Part shown: piece after piece, positions 35,678 through 48,250 of the stretch | How positions within the stretch are numbered: position 1 is the stretch's first letter | Layout of the letters: each line of letters opens with the position of its first letter | Assembly: GCA_025201365.1 (NCBI GenBank) | Contig: JAIXMF010000001.1 | Coordinates: forward strand, 2,108,001-2,172,000 | Origin: Syncephalis plumigaleata | Taxonomy: Eukaryota; Zoopagomycota; Zoopagomycetes; Zoopagales; Piptocephalidaceae | Reading direction: 5' to 3' | Length of the DNA stretch: 64,000 nucleotides | Notes under the pieces: generated by a model | Seen by the model: the letters and a program-made list of their open reading frames with translations, nothing else | Databases searched by the model: none | Told to the model about the DNA's origin: nothing | Translations under genes and position numbers: made by a program

Positions 35678-37608
35678 TTACTGAAATGATGGTGGAACAG
35701 CCCGTGCTATTGCTTCACTAGCTGCCAATGGATTAACACTGTTACCGAGTAGATCATACCAGAAGGCAACCCAGTTCGTATTGCTAACGCGTAGGTGACC
35801 ATCAGCACGATCGAAATACCTAGCATAGGAAAGAAAGGTAGCAGTTAAGTTTACTATATTATTACCTCGTAGTATATTCTACTATTACGAAATACTTGCC
35901 ATCCATTGACACCATTATTGGCACGACTACGCCATGTCACTATGGGATAGATTTGTTGCATACGATGCCATACAATATCCGCTACGCCTAATCCTTGGCT
36001 ACGTGGACTTACGGCAAATTTATCCAGATAAGTCATGCTAGTTGCACCGGGTAGATTGACATTAGTCGACTCGTTCGTCATGATAGCCGCTCCTTGATAG
36101 TCACCGGCTACAATGGTACCTGTATGACAATGCATAAGACGTTGCCAGTATTGCTCCACCATTAATTTCCGACCAAATGATTGTTCCAATAGTGTAAAAA
36201 GAGCCGATCTATCAAGTTCATCAAGTTGCTTACAAACGCGTAATGTCATACCTCGACGTAATACGGTGTAATTGATGGGTGCGGTAAGTAATCGATGCTG
36301 CTGCTGTTGCTGATGATGATCAATATTTAATAGGGCATTTGGACTTATAGCTTGCATTGGTTTAAGCGCTTCAGGTAATGAAGGAGACCATTCAGGTTTC
36401 TCTGTAATAACATTGGCTAGAATGGCCGGTGAATGCTGGGCGGCAATGGCCAAGGCTGAAGCAGTGCCTGGTAAATAGGCTAGCGCACGTTCTGCCAGCC
36501 ATAACGTACGACAGTGAGCAGCCTTGCTTGGTCCACTCAACGATGCACGAATCGAGTCAGCCTCGTCGATGATATTGATTAGAGCGTGTCGCGGTAATCC
36601 TCCATACTCATTAATGAGTATAAGTTTATGAAATGATAGCGTGTCTTTGGCTAAACACGCTGATTGTCGAGCAATAGCAACTAGGGCAGCATCCGCGGCC
36701 ACTCTTTGCCATTGACCGTCCATTGAGATGGCGCATGGTGCTATGACAGGAATCTGATTAAGCGCGATAGCCGCTTTAACCGATGCTAGATTCGCGTCTA
36801 GTCGTTCAACTTGATCATCAATTCGCGTCATGTTGCGATGATCCTTTCTCCGCCGCCGCGAACCCGTTTCATCCCTCCACAGTAATACATCTGACCATAT
36901 GGGACGAGCACGTCCACCTGCTGTATCGATCATTTCAGCGAGTTGACAAGCTGCTTCCCTACTGTTCTCGCAAGTTTCACCATCATTATTCGTAAGAAGC
37001 TCGTCGTTATCATTACATTGTATAGTATCGTCGATAATCACTACGGGACAAATACCTAATCGTTGTAAACGTAATAGAACTTGTATAATCTTGTGATATT
37101 CATTTGAGTTTACTGATCCATTGCTACTGCTTGGCACCAATACTAGAGCGTTAATATGGGTGGTACGCCTCCATAAACGCTCTACTGGATCCTGTTGGTT
37201 TTCATGCATGTGCGCCTTTTTACTTGTAACATTAGGCTCGGCCTGAGGCACAAGCCGCTTAAGAAAATGTCTTGCCTCGCGTTTACTCGGTCGTGCACTT
37301 AGCACGCTGTATATTAAATCCTAAATAGTCACACGTTATCGGTTAGTCATTTCCGGTGGTTGCTAACCAACAATACTGCTAGCTACCCGATTCTCTAGCG
37401 CTTCCTCTCGATAATGGCGTGGTCGACTCGCATAATACCGCTATAACAGTACGCATATGAGGAATGTAAGTCGTAAGTAGTAGTGCTCTCTCGGTATACG
37501 ACGTACACAAACCGGTCTTGCAAGTGTACTAACCACGAAACGAGTGGAATGTAGCCTCGACTGACACGCTAGCAGGGTAGAGCGAGAGGGGAATGACGAA
37601 AACGACAT
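35678..37608 (-). CDS. ARG2: N-acetylglutamate synthase, mitochondrial
   Basis: This enzyme catalyses the first step of arginine synthesis, acetyl-CoA plus glutamate to N-acetylglutamate. Exons: 37534-37608, 37387-37440, 35866-37320 and 35678-35819. Exon 1 encodes MSFSSFPSRSTLLACQSRLH, an ideal mitochondrial targeting peptide. The body reads SVLSARPSKREARHFLKRLV, an amino-acid-kinase-like domain (INALVLVP, LGICPVVIIDD, INEYGGLPRHALINI), then the acetyltransferase domain (MTYLDKFAVSPRSQGLGVAD, IVTWRSRANNG) and the typical ending YFDRADGHLRVSNTNWVAFWYD. Family members are arginine-feedback-regulated. At the last intron the best GT-AG junction is one base out of phase, probably another indel. 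A His/Gln-rich insert lies between the two domains. Confidence 0.88.
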
Positions 37609-39976
37609 TAGAACGAGTTATTTAAAGAAGAGAGAGAGTAGGAGGGTGCGCATGTGGATTAAAAACTATTCCATATTGATTGATTTTGATAAATAAAAAT
37701 AGATAGACTTGGCAAATTATGTATTTTTAGCGTTATTTTAGTACTACTCTTGTTCATTTGACATGATAAAGCTGTTTATCTATTAGTTGATCATCATCAT
37801 TATGAGCAATGTATGTACGTGTTTATGTACGTGTTTATATACGAATTAATATTGTTAATATTACTGCTATTACAATGCTGCATCGCCTTTGAACGTAGTC
37901 TGCATGCAATGATTGTCGTCGTCAAGTAGGATAATTTGCTGATTGGTAAAGAGATATTAAGTGCGCACGCGCTCTCTCTCTCTCTCTCTCTTTCATATTA
38001 TGGGTATGCTTGAGAGTCGTGCTTGATTGAGCATATTTACAAATTGTACTCGGTATAACTGTGATTGGTTTACATTGATGGTTGTACAACCTTACAAGGA
38101 TGATCCTGCATTGACATTATAGATAGGTGTGGGTACTAGTGCGAGTGCGAGTGCGTATGTATATGCGAGGAACAGAGTATGAACGTCATAAAATGGATAG
38201 TGCGTAATTTTACGTATATGGTTTAGAATAGTACTCTACTAGCTACTGACGTATATAAGATTGCAGTATCCAACAAAGACAGTCAGTAGTGGATGCTGTC
38301 TATTCGAGAATTAACACTCGTGAGCAAGGTAGCATCAATGGAAATGTAGCCGCATGTCAATGCTGGAATTAGTGGTGTTTTATGTACATCACGAATTGTT
38401 TCGCTATTGGTTAGATCCCAAATATGGACGAATTGAATAGTTTGCGTAACCACATAGTTAACAAGTGGCAATGCCGATCCGAGCACTATTGCTAAATTGA
38501 TCTGGATGATCGTCCGCTTGGGACTGCGTGTCTTCGGAGATACAGATTTATTGTACGGTGGGGCTGTATCAGCATGCCACACTTGTGTTAACAAAGTTAG
38601 GTAGAGTAATAAACTACGCTGTGTCTCCGTTATGAATGGATAGCAATTTATAGCGAACAATGATCGCAATTATTAGCGTATACACGAATGAACAACTAGT
38701 GTACATCTATCACCTGCTCGCCTTTATTCATTTCGTTGATCTAACGAGATTCACCCCCTCCCTCCCTTTACTAGCACGGTCTAGGTGGCACGGGACAACT
38801 ACTAGAGATGCTTTCCAAAATAAACAGAAAATACAGGTGTTTTCATTTCACAAAGAGAGCAGGAGCCATTGTCAAAAATGCGTCAATTGGTTATCCATTG
38901 ATTTGCTGCAGTATCGCATAGGGACTAGTCGATAAACAATGGATGGCTGCGGGCAAAGTCCTGTTCGGCCTCGTTCTATGACCTATCCCGCTTGATCCAT
39001 TGCTGTCATGCATAGTACGCGTAATTAGCATGTCACTGGCTCTTAACGCTGCACTCAATCCGCTCTTATCGCTTGGAATCATCAACTATTACATGTATCC
39101 TTAAGGAGCAAGCAAGCAAATAGTAAGAAGGCAGACATTCTTTCATGATCTCTACCTCTTTCCCATGCACCTTGCACTTTGTATACACTTACAATAATGG
39201 TATTGACTACACAAGGATAAACTCTACTTATTGGTCTTGTCATCACTTCGTGTAAAATGAACCAATTTGGATAGAATGTCTCGCCTTATTTCTTGTCGTC
39301 CACTTTGGTAATGAATAGTTTGTGGCCACTTCCGTTGCTTGAGGCCCTGGAGCACACAGACTATCAGTTAATACTATTTTTGGTGGATGACGGCCTTGTT
39401 CCGTGCCACGGCTCTTCCGTAAAGAAAGCGTAAAATATTCCGATTAGCGTTCCATGGTTACTCTCGCTCTCGCTCTTAACAAGCGACATGCTTGACCGCA
39501 CGCTAAATCGGCGTTTACTGTACGACCGGTGTCTATCCATTATGGCTATTGGATGCAGTCGGTATAAATGGTCCATCTATTCAGATACCATCATGTCTGC
39601 CATGCCCGTATAAATATGCCACGCTAACATGACGTGGCTTGGAATTCGCCGCTTTCCACTCCTCTTTCTATTCGTTTTATCCGTCTACTATACGTTTCAT
39701 AATTAGTCTATTGCGTATATATATATATATTATTTATCGCGTGTATTCAAATTTCATCTGGTTAAAGCGATATATTTTCCTTTCTTTATTTCTCTCTCTT
39801 TATTAAATCATATTACCTCGTTTATTTACACCATTCTCCTGTCTCTCGTTCATCACTAGTCTCGATTTACTTTTACTACTACTCGTTATAAGGTTTGGTA
39901 GCACGCTTACAATTTCTTTGAAAGAAATACTATCCTCTTTCCCTCCCTCCCTCCCTCTCTACCATTTATCGTGATT
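37609..39976. other. Intergenic region, 2.4 kb
   Basis: Contains a CT microsatellite (about 37970-37992) and AT-rich DNA. An open minus-strand frame at 38283-38669 has two hydrophobic stretches but lacks any ATG, so it is not called. The last 300 bases are CT-rich promoter-like DNA before the ATG at 39977. Confidence 0.5.
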
Positions 39977-42404
39977 ATGTCATTACTATCGGGCACAATG
40001 GTAACATCGACTATGATGGTATTCTTCATCATATCATTGATGCTACAACTCGCAGTGCGTATGCCATCGGCCGATGCCTTACTTCGTGCCATCAATTATA
40101 CTGGCAACTCAACGCAACGTATCCTCTTCGAGTTTCCTTCCCATGACCTCTACATGTACGAGAATACCATTGACCGCGTGCAAGCTGTGCTCGTTAACGC
40201 CCGTTTCGACAATACAAAATCGTGCCGATTAGCAGATGCGTTTGCTCCCTCACCCATCAACAGATCCCTTATTGGTTCTGCGAATCATACAGTGCTATTC
40301 GTGCACTGGCCAGACGCTATTGCGGCCGGCTGTAACACGTTCAATCAGGTAGGATTCTATTAAATAGCTGCACTTCATTTATCACTTTGTCATGCACTCG
40401 CATGTCCATCACCTTTTCTTCCCACCAATATCAATGATGATATCAATGATGATGATGATGATGATGACGATAATGTGACAATCATTGATATCTTCATTAA
40501 CGCTAACACGCATACTCCCTCCTCTCACATTTATCTCGACAGGTGATCTTGCAACGAGACGATGCGAAGGCAGCGTTTGACATTGCAAAACTCCCGGCCA
40601 TGGGTGGCTTCTGCTTCTCCGCACCGAAAGCCGTCGCTAACTCGTCGGATACTTTCGGTGGGCCATACGATCCAATAGGTTCATTGCAACAAAACTACTC
40701 CGATTTCTACACGATGGTGAGCTTTGAGGCTGCTGATCCGCTACGTGATGCATCAAGTACCACACTACCATTATTGGTCGAGATTACACAGGGTGGGTAA
40801 TGATACATACGGTGTACACGTCTTTTCCATTATTGATATCCCGTTTCTTTCTAGAGAATGGTCCTTGGAATACAATGCAAAATTCCACCAGCTATACAGC
40901 AATGAAAACGGCATTTGTTGTATTGGTAAGTTCATGGGATGGCATGTTGAATAACATACATGTACACACATGTATACTATCGATATGAATCACTAATAAT
41001 AAGCATACACATATATCGTCTAGACTGTGGTATGTCTGTGTGTTGCTGCCTATCAAATCACACCGTTCTTTGGTGCCAATGGTATGCGATACAGCATGCG
41101 TGCCGTCGTGTATTTCACCGGACTGGTAGTGCTACTAAGTAAGACCATGAATAATACTTAGTTTCAAGACATATCATACTAATTATCATGACATTTCTTA
41201 GGCTCATTAGTACTTAATCCATTCTCGCATCTAAACGTAGTCCAGGCCGTCTGCAATTCACTCGTATGGATATTAAGTTTCGCTGCCTATAGTTGGCTCA
41301 TTATTACATGGTAATGAATTAGCAATATAGTGTACACATACACACACGCACGCGTATATATTTATATACATTCATGACTAATATTTATTGTAAAAATAAC
41401 AGGGGACAACTGGTGTATAGGCTGCGTCCTCTGCGTTATCGACTCTATCTACGCTGGGTTTACGGCATTTTCATGGTGGACATTCTTATTTGTATCCTAT
41501 TATTCGCCGTTTACGCTTCATTGTCCTCGCCTAAAATCACCTCTGTGGTACGTCCTGCCATTATATTCAATATTCCTCCGGTATTCCTAGCATCAGCCGG
41601 TATTCTATTCCACTTTGGTAAGCTTACAATCATAATAGTCCATTCTACTCGCTGTCATTTATACTAATGTCTTCCTATGAAGGTTACGTCTTTTTCACTA
41701 GTTATCGCAACTTGATCCATCAGACAACAGCCCGAACTACCATGCTTAAGGTAATTTAACATGCATCATCGTATACCGCATCAAATGTCTAATCCCTAGC
41801 AAAAAACAACAACATCAATGTACATACGTACGTATAGTTCTCGTTCTTGGCCTACTGCACCGCATTCTCCTTTATCATGGTGGCCGTTACCATTATGTAT
41901 TTTCACTTTGCGCCTGTTAACACCGATGTTATTGCTTACAAATCCTTTTGTATTTTGTACGAAATAACCATGTACGCCCTGTTTGGTCCGGTGTTCTTTG
42001 CGCTTGCCACGAGTGAAATGCCAGAAATCGATCTACAGCAACTCTTTAATGGACAGGCCAACTTTTACGTTCGTAGGGACAACACTAGGAATGACCTGGA
42101 ACGAGTTAGTAGCCGTAAAAGCATCCGATTCATCATGGCTAACTCCTCGTCGCACAGTCGTGAGCGTTGCGATTCAGCCGAATCTATTCACTCGTTTATA
42201 CACAAGCCCAACACGCACGATCTATCATTGACCATCATTGTACCAGATGGAACTGCTCCACCGCCATCGCGTAGTCGTCGATCCAGTCGACACTCGCAGC
42301 ATCCGCGTAACAGTATGGCTTCATCCTACTCGCAACGATCAACTCCATCCTCGCCACGAACACCTGTACGTCCATCTCCATTCATGCTCAAAGAAGAGGA
42401 ATAG
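39977..42404 (+). CDS. Receptor-like membrane protein with large ectodomain
   Basis: Eight exons: 39977-40348, 40543-40792, 40855-40925, 41024-41138, 41202-41310, 41403-41617, 41683-41750 and 41838-42404. All junctions are in phase, giving 588 residues. A signal peptide (MMVFFIISLMLQLAV) leads an extracellular domain of about 200 residues with several Asn-X-Ser/Thr sites and a few Cys (SCRLAD, AAGCNTF, GGFCFSA). Seven hydrophobic segments follow, from AFVVLTVVCLCVAAYQI to YALFGPVFFALAT. The cytosolic tail of about 120 residues is rich in Ser, Arg and Pro, for example SRSRRSSRHSQHPRNS, and looks phosphorylatable. The architecture is that of a seven-helix receptor with a long ectodomain. Similar proteins of unknown ligand occur in early-diverging fungi (inference). 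The intact frame contrasts with several neighbours. Confidence 0.75.
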
Positions 42405-42806
42405 TTATGAGGATTCATGCTGTTGCTGTTGCTGTTGCTGCTGTTAGTACAATCACAGAACTGCATTCTTTCCTTCTCTTTCTCTTCCCTCTTTTTTTAT
42501 TTGTATATCATTGTCACGGTTATTTAAATCAATTTAATTCGGTTAATTCAATTCGAACGTTCAAGTCAAAAGACATATATTATTGCTACTATCATTTCTT
42601 ACTATGCATTCTACTTATTAAACTAGTTGTTTATATTTCATTTCTTTTTGTATTGCTCTTCTGTAGATGAACAGGAATAATAGCTTAGTCGATTTAATAT
42701 CTTGTATCATTTAGAATGGCATCGTTGGACGTATCTTTTCTTTTTCCATACGCTTTGTCTAAACCAATTCATGGGTTAATATATATATATACATATCGCG
42801 AAATCA
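42405..42806. other. Convergent intergenic region
   Basis: 3' flanks of the receptor-like gene and mL59. A TG(C/T)TGT repeat occurs just after the stop and a TA run near 42781-42790. No gene. Confidence 0.6.
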
Positions 42807-43234
42807 TTAAACAATCTAATAAGAAGGGCAAAAAAAGAAAACGCCTACCTCTTTCCATTCGGCGACCTTCTTTGGCATAGCCTCCAGCAACTTATCGACC
42901 TTCATTTTTCTATAATATGTGGCGTTATTCGATAGTAAGCTTATTGAATTCGTATAACCTTTTGCACTTACCGTTCTTCATAGTTGCGCTGATATTTCGT
43001 GCCCTTGGGTGGTTTAACACGTAGCGGCTTATGTTGTTTAGGTTCGGGTAACCCGTGGCTCGTTGGATCACGGCCTTCAAGTAAACAAGCCTTGCGGAGA
43101 TCCGCTTGACGACGCGGACCAATACGCGGTTGTCGCCAATGGCCGTTTACGAAAGAGGTCTTGAAATCCTCCGGCTTGTACTGCAAACGCGACAGCTGCA
43201 GTAATCGTGTGGAAAAAGTGCGTAAAGTCGCCAT
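42807..43234 (-). CDS. MRPL25: Mitochondrial large-subunit ribosomal protein mL59
   Basis: Three exons: 42972-43234, 42849-42909 and a nine-base terminal exon, 42807-42815. Together they encode about 110 residues. The N terminus MATLRTFSTRLLQLSRLQYK is a plausible mitochondrial presequence. The body reads FVNGHWRQPRIGPRRQADLRKACLLEG, then PPKGTKYQRNYEERKMKVDK and MPKKVAEWKEIV. The pattern of a W-x-P-x-x-x-x-RRQA-x-L-x-KA stretch followed by KGTK-x-x-R and a lysine-rich helix is that of fungal mL59 (yeast Mrpl25), a component near the mitoribosome exit tunnel. The match is from memory of the family, so a related mitoribosomal protein is possible. It is divergent from the glutathione transferase gene and shares its 520-base upstream region. 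Confidence 0.65.
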
Positions 43235-43753
43235 TTTATGTAATACTCAATGGCGACACTGATACGAGAGAGAAAGGTGAGAGAAAGAGGTGAGAGAAGC
43301 AGCTTAATATAATTATTTACAAAAAATAAAAAAAAATCTATACATTTTTTAATAAAGTGTTAGTTAATTTATTAGAAAATAATTAGAAATTGGATTTCAC
43401 CACACAACTGCGTAATGTAGACACAATCTTTGAAGGAGCAAATAAGGTAACATGTTTATATAATTAAATAGAGGAAAGCAAGCTTTATTATTATCTAAAT
43501 AAAATTGAATAAGTTTACGCTGAGTAACGGGTATAACCGCTGAAAAGTGGAAATTATTCGAGCAGTTGGATGGGCCATTGCATATATAATAAACGATGGT
43601 TAGCATAGCGTATTCCAATCGGCAATATAAGTTTCCGATGATTGGTCACGTGGAATATTGAGTCATAACATTGTTCTAATGATCTGCGTCATCAGCTTTG
43701 TTGACTTAATTTACTTAATATTCTACTTGTTCTTTGATTTCGCACACTTTAAC
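43235..43753. promoter_or_regulatory. Divergent promoter region of mL59 and glutathione transferase
   Basis: The two genes point away from each other across 519 AT-rich bases, so both promoters must lie here. No clear TATA box or known operator was picked out. A possible upstream in-frame start for the transferase (43658) lies inside it. Confidence 0.4.
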
Positions 43754-44434
43754 ATGTTGAAAAACGCTTCTATTACATTGTACAGCGTTGGTATATCATC
43801 GCTAGCCCGTGCAGGCAATATAGGCATCTTCCTATCCGATGCTAATATTCCATTCAACGAGAACAACATTCCTGTTTCTCAATGGTTGGCCACTCGTAAG
43901 ACACTGCGTACAACACCGGTTGATTCATCCGATCCAACAACTGCCATAGCCCAGGTACGCAATCCATATGGTGGTGCGCCCACCCTAGAGATCGATGGTC
44001 AATGGTATGCACAGACAGTGCCCATATTACGCATGCTATCACGTCAAATTGGTGCCTATGACGGTCGGACCGATCACGAGAAATACGTAGTAGATGCTGT
44101 AGCTGATATCGCCATCGATTGGCGTACAAGTTGGGTGAACGCTTATTGGAGCAAGGATCCCGATAGTGTCAAGCATTATAATGAACGATCGCGACCTCGC
44201 TACATCCGGACAGTTGAATCGTACTTGCAGCCTCGTGGTGGACCGTATCTTCTCGGTGACTGGATCACCTACACAGACTTTCTACTGTATACGCTCATTT
44301 ATGACGAGACACCGGAAGCCTGCATGCTAACGGCAGACTCGTCACTTCTTCACTTATATCGAGCAGTCGGGGAAAGACCAGCAGTATCAGCTTATGTAGC
44401 CAAATGGAAAACTACTCATTCAGCCAATCTTTAG
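43754..44434 (+). CDS. Glutathione S-transferase, sigma-like
   Basis: A single exon of 226 residues from the ATG at 43754. The N-terminal thioredoxin-like domain starts ITLYSVGISSLARAGNIGIF and includes the cis-Pro/SNAIL-like region GGAPTLEIDGQWYAQTVPIL, where glutathione would bind. The helical C-terminal domain contains DHEKYVVDAVADIAIDWR and the N-capping-type motif GGPYLLGDWITYTDFLLYTLI. Length and order fit a cytosolic GST of the sigma or prostaglandin-D-synthase-like group. It should conjugate glutathione to electrophiles or reduce peroxides; the catalytic Tyr is probably the one in LYSVG. An upstream in-frame ATG at 43658 would add a hydrophobic leader of 32 residues; I prefer the later start because it aligns with the family N terminus. 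Confidence 0.82.
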   Translation: MLKNASITLYSVGISSLARAGNIGIFLSDANIPFNENNIPVSQWLATRKTLRTTPVDSSDPTTAIAQVRNPYGGAPTLEIDGQWYAQTVPILRMLSRQIGAYDGRTDHEKYVVDAVADIAIDWRTSWVNAYWSKDPDSVKHYNERSRPRYIRTVESYLQPRGGPYLLGDWITYTDFLLYTLIYDETPEACMLTADSSLLHLYRAVGERPAVSAYVAKWKTTHSANL

Positions 44435-44666
44435 TTTTATTATATGTAGTTAGCTATATAAACGATGGGATTCTTATTTTAATCAACATGCTATAAGCAT
44501 GAATCGTACTTTATTATTTATTACTATTAGACAATACTCGGTACTAGTGTTTGCGTTCAAGTGTTCAAGTGTTCAAACATCATTGAAATAAGTGGTGGTA
44601 GTTTGATGACGCCATCAAAGGGCAACCCACTTGCCTTTTACTTTCTGTTTAAACACCAATTCCATC

Positions 44667-47600
44667 ATGGCATCGAATGTACCAGAACATACTGAGCAGG
44701 CTACACCCGACTGGCTAGAATCAGTCAAGGAGCATTATGCTTCGTTGGCTAGTGTGGCCACTTATAAGAGTGGCATAATTAAGGCAGGTTTAGCTGACGA
44801 TATACTTGGTAAGCAATAGCTAGAGTGGAGCGTAAAATACACACGTATAAGCTTAACGTGCGTCTTATTAGATATTGAAGTGGTGTTGTCGCAGCGTGAC
44901 CTGAATCGTAATATCAAACGTAGCATAACAGTCGACCTAGTGGTGCAGCAAGCATCGAATAATGCTATTCGTGTTCTCGCGGAAAGTGCACCCGTAGAAA
45001 GCACAGAAATGGCCCAGCAAAGTACGTGTACGGCCACGCGGCGAACGGCCATTCTACGTAGTGCAAACGATAAAGAGGATAAGCAGCGCCGATTTATAGA
45101 GGTAACGACCGATGTACTGTGCATTATTACGAGAAATTATAGCTGTACGCATAGGTGTGGCAATCGGGTCAATTGATCAAGAATATTGAAGTGACCGAGC
45201 AACATGATGCATTCTACAACGATGGTAAGTGATATTAGTTTATATTTCATGACTGTTATAATCATACCTATGATATAGTCGATACATTTGGTGGATTGGC
45301 ATGGTCGTCTGACGGTTCAAAGCTCGTTTATATAGCTGAAAGGAAGGCTAGCCAGGAAGAGTTGAAGGTAAGCAATGATGGTCACCATTATGTGATATGA
45401 TGATTAACAAGTTGAAAAGCAATTTGATTATCAACAAACATGGGGAGAGAAATTCGACAGTCGTATTCATTCATGTCTAGTATGGGTCGATCTTACTACC
45501 GATGTTGTATCTGTCGTTGAACTCTCGTCGGAGGATATCTGTCCAGGTCAAGTAAGTAATATGCATGGCCCGCGTTAAATGATCGATATCATTATAACAA
45601 TTGATGGATTGTCAATAGCCTTTATTTAGCCCGGATAATCAGTGGATCTACTTTACCGGCTATATCGTAGCACCACGAAGATTTGGCATCTACGCATGTC
45701 AGAACAGAGCGTAAGCATTTCAACTATATTATTATTATTATTGGTATTATTATTGAATATTAATAGTTAATCAAATGTCCATTAGTGCTCGTTTATTCCG
45801 ATGTCAACTAGATGGAAGTAAACTAGGTAACTAGTACATTGCTACACATACATATACATATATTCTAGCTATCTATCCTCTAATTCGTTAATGATAGAGG
45901 CCATTACATCGGAATCTGTTTCAATACGATCACCACGTTTATCGCCTGATAGCAAGAGTATAGTAAGAAGTGTTCATGTTACTATGACGAGTACCATTTA
46001 ACTATATATAATTGCTTAGGTGTATTTGGAACATTCTTTGGGGGGTCCTCATGCTTCATGTTCTGCTTTAAAAAAGGTATTTAGTAGTTGCAATATATAC
46101 GCACGTACACACATGTATTGTTGTTCCCATTAATAATTGTTGATTATCATTAGTATTGTTTGGAGAGCGGTACTACTACTACATTAGTGGATAAAGTGGA
46201 CGAGCCAGCAGATGATGGATTTACTGGATTGTACGTGCAAAACTTGCCTACAAACTGTTGGACACGCTATAACAATGAAGATTATTTAATTACAACTACT
46301 ACATGGCGATGTCAATCGGTAAATTATTACACTGTATTTATGATGAGTATATCTAATCAATTGTTTATTTATAGGCCGTTATTGCTATTCATTATGCAAC
46401 AGGAAAAGTAACTCGATTAAGTACCGGTAAATGAATACATGGCGATGACTAGTATACATAGCTAATGGAATATTCAGATAAATCATCATCATCGTCGTCG
46501 TCATGGTCCGTACTTAATGTCCTAGGTGACAAACTATTAGCAATCAAGTCATCACCTCGAATTGTTAATGATCTGGTAGGCTATTCAATCAATTAGTATT
46601 GCCATAACATCATTGCTTACACTTGATAGTATATTGGCACGTTGAATGGAGACGATTCATTGCTTGTTACTTGGACGCGTGTACATCGTCCTCATTCTGA
46701 TACTGGTAAGTGCACACACACGCATAATCTGCACCACACTTTATTGACGGACGACATCATTGAAAGCGGCCAACTATCTAAGCACTATCAAGTATCAGAT
46801 CAAGTCATTTCCGGAACAGTATTATGCCTTGGAAGCGGTATTGATCGAGCCAGTCGATGAGATCGATCAACATAGCACGGTGGCCAAGGGTGATAAACGT
46901 CCTTTGATTATATTCCCCCATGGTACGTTGTCACTTGTACTTTTTAATCAGTCGAAAGTAATTAGTAGTATGTTGTATAAATTAGGTGGACCACATGCTG
47001 CCAGTACCACTGGATTCTCGGCCATGACATCTGCCCTTGTTTCATTAGGATTCTCGGTAGCATTAGGTAACTAGGAGTGTACATGCATCATCGGATACAA
47101 TAGAATAACAAGTCTGAATATTACTCGTTACTCTAGTCAATTATCGTGGATCAACTGGATACGGATACAAGGCGGTTCAATCGTTGATAGGACATATAGG
47201 TGATCTGGAAGTGAAGGATACACACGTAAGCCATTAGTCGATACATGAATGTTTTACGATCATTATTAACATATCAATGCTCCGTATAGTATGTAGCGGA
47301 ACAATTAGTTGCCACGGGACAATACGATACAGAGCGTATTTGCGTGACAGGTGGATCACACGGTGGATTTACGACGGCTCATTTGATCGGACAGCATCCG
47401 GTAATTATTCATGATGCATTGCGATCTAATGCATATTAATGAATTGTATGTATATGTATGGGTGATGCTAGACATTTTATCGAGCCAGTGTAATGCGTAA
47501 CCCAGTCATTAATGTAGGTGCAATGGCAGCTAGTACCGATATTCCCGACTGGTAAGAGTTATATAGATATATATAGATATATTCATGTATGAGACGGCTC

Positions 47601-48035
47601 TCATTTGCTTACTTGTTTGCCTATTTGTTATTAGGAATTTCTCGGAAATGGGCATGGATTATTGCTTCCAGAAACCCGCTGTATTGACGCCGCATGATTA
47701 TGAACGAGCGTTTGCAGCATCGCCTATTCGCTATGTCGATAAAGTAGTAGCGCCCACACTAATGATGCTAGGCAGTAATGATAAACGAGTGCCACATAGC
47801 GAAGGATTGTACTGGGTGCACGTCGTACGTGGCATTGGTAAAGCCATTGTCCAGTAAGTTGCTTGCCGCAATCCTAGCCATAATTGAATAATATTAATCG
47901 GTATGACCATGTAATTACAGCTGTAAAATGTACCCCGATAATGGACATGCTTTGGATGGTGTTGAAGCTGAAACTACCGGATTTACAGCACTCGCTGGAT
48001 GGTTCATGACGCATGCTGCCGCGACAAATCATTAA
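44667..48035 (+). CDS. APEH: Acylaminoacyl-peptidase (S9C, APEH-like)
   Basis: A serine peptidase releasing N-acylated amino acids from blocked peptides. About 16 small exons run from the ATG at 44667 (MASNVPEHTEQATPDW) to the TAA at 48033-48035. The N-terminal part is a seven-bladed propeller (RFIE-VWQSGQLIKNIEV, TFGGLAWSSDGSKLVYIAER, FDYQQTWGEKFDSR, FSPDNQWIYFTGY). The C-terminal alpha/beta hydrolase has NYRGSTGYGYKAV, CVTGGSHGGFTTAHL with the catalytic Ser codon at 47356-47358, MRNPVINVGAMAASTDIPDW, LGSNDKRVP with the Asp, and YPDNGHALDG with the His codon at 47946-47948. The wording matches animal and plant APEH closely. All splice junctions examined keep frame. Cytosolic, usually tetrameric in other species. 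Confidence 0.9.
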
Positions 48036-48156
48036 GTATGGTTAAAAGCAAGGTTTATCTACCTTGAATGCAATCGTTATCAAATATGCGCAGTCTAAAA
48101 TAAACAATGACTTGTTCACAGCGCTAATTGCGATATCTTTAAATTATCTAAGAATA

Positions 48157-48195
48157 CAGGGTTTTTCCAACCAGTTAGCGTAGTTAGCTTTTAGC
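48157..48195 (+). repeat. Lone transposon terminal-repeat-like sequence
   Basis: CAGGGTTTTTCCAACCAGTT and the following bases, bordered by TA at 48155-48156, resemble the terminal repeats of the TIR element at 31149-31689. No full second end is obvious nearby; a weak inverted match, ending ATCCTG before TA, occurs at about 51453-51471. Confidence 0.45.
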
Positions 48196-48250
48196 ATTTA
48201 TCATTATTAATAGATAATCTTGCATAGTATTTAGCATCACTGTCAATAAA

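Noticed and set aside
38283-38669. Open minus-strand frame of 128 codons with two hydrophobic stretches
   Set aside because: It has no ATG anywhere in the frame, no convincing splice partners and no recognisable motif.
39364-39576. 70-codon minus-strand frame
   Set aside because: No homology-like motif, no splice context; it lies in the upstream region of another gene.
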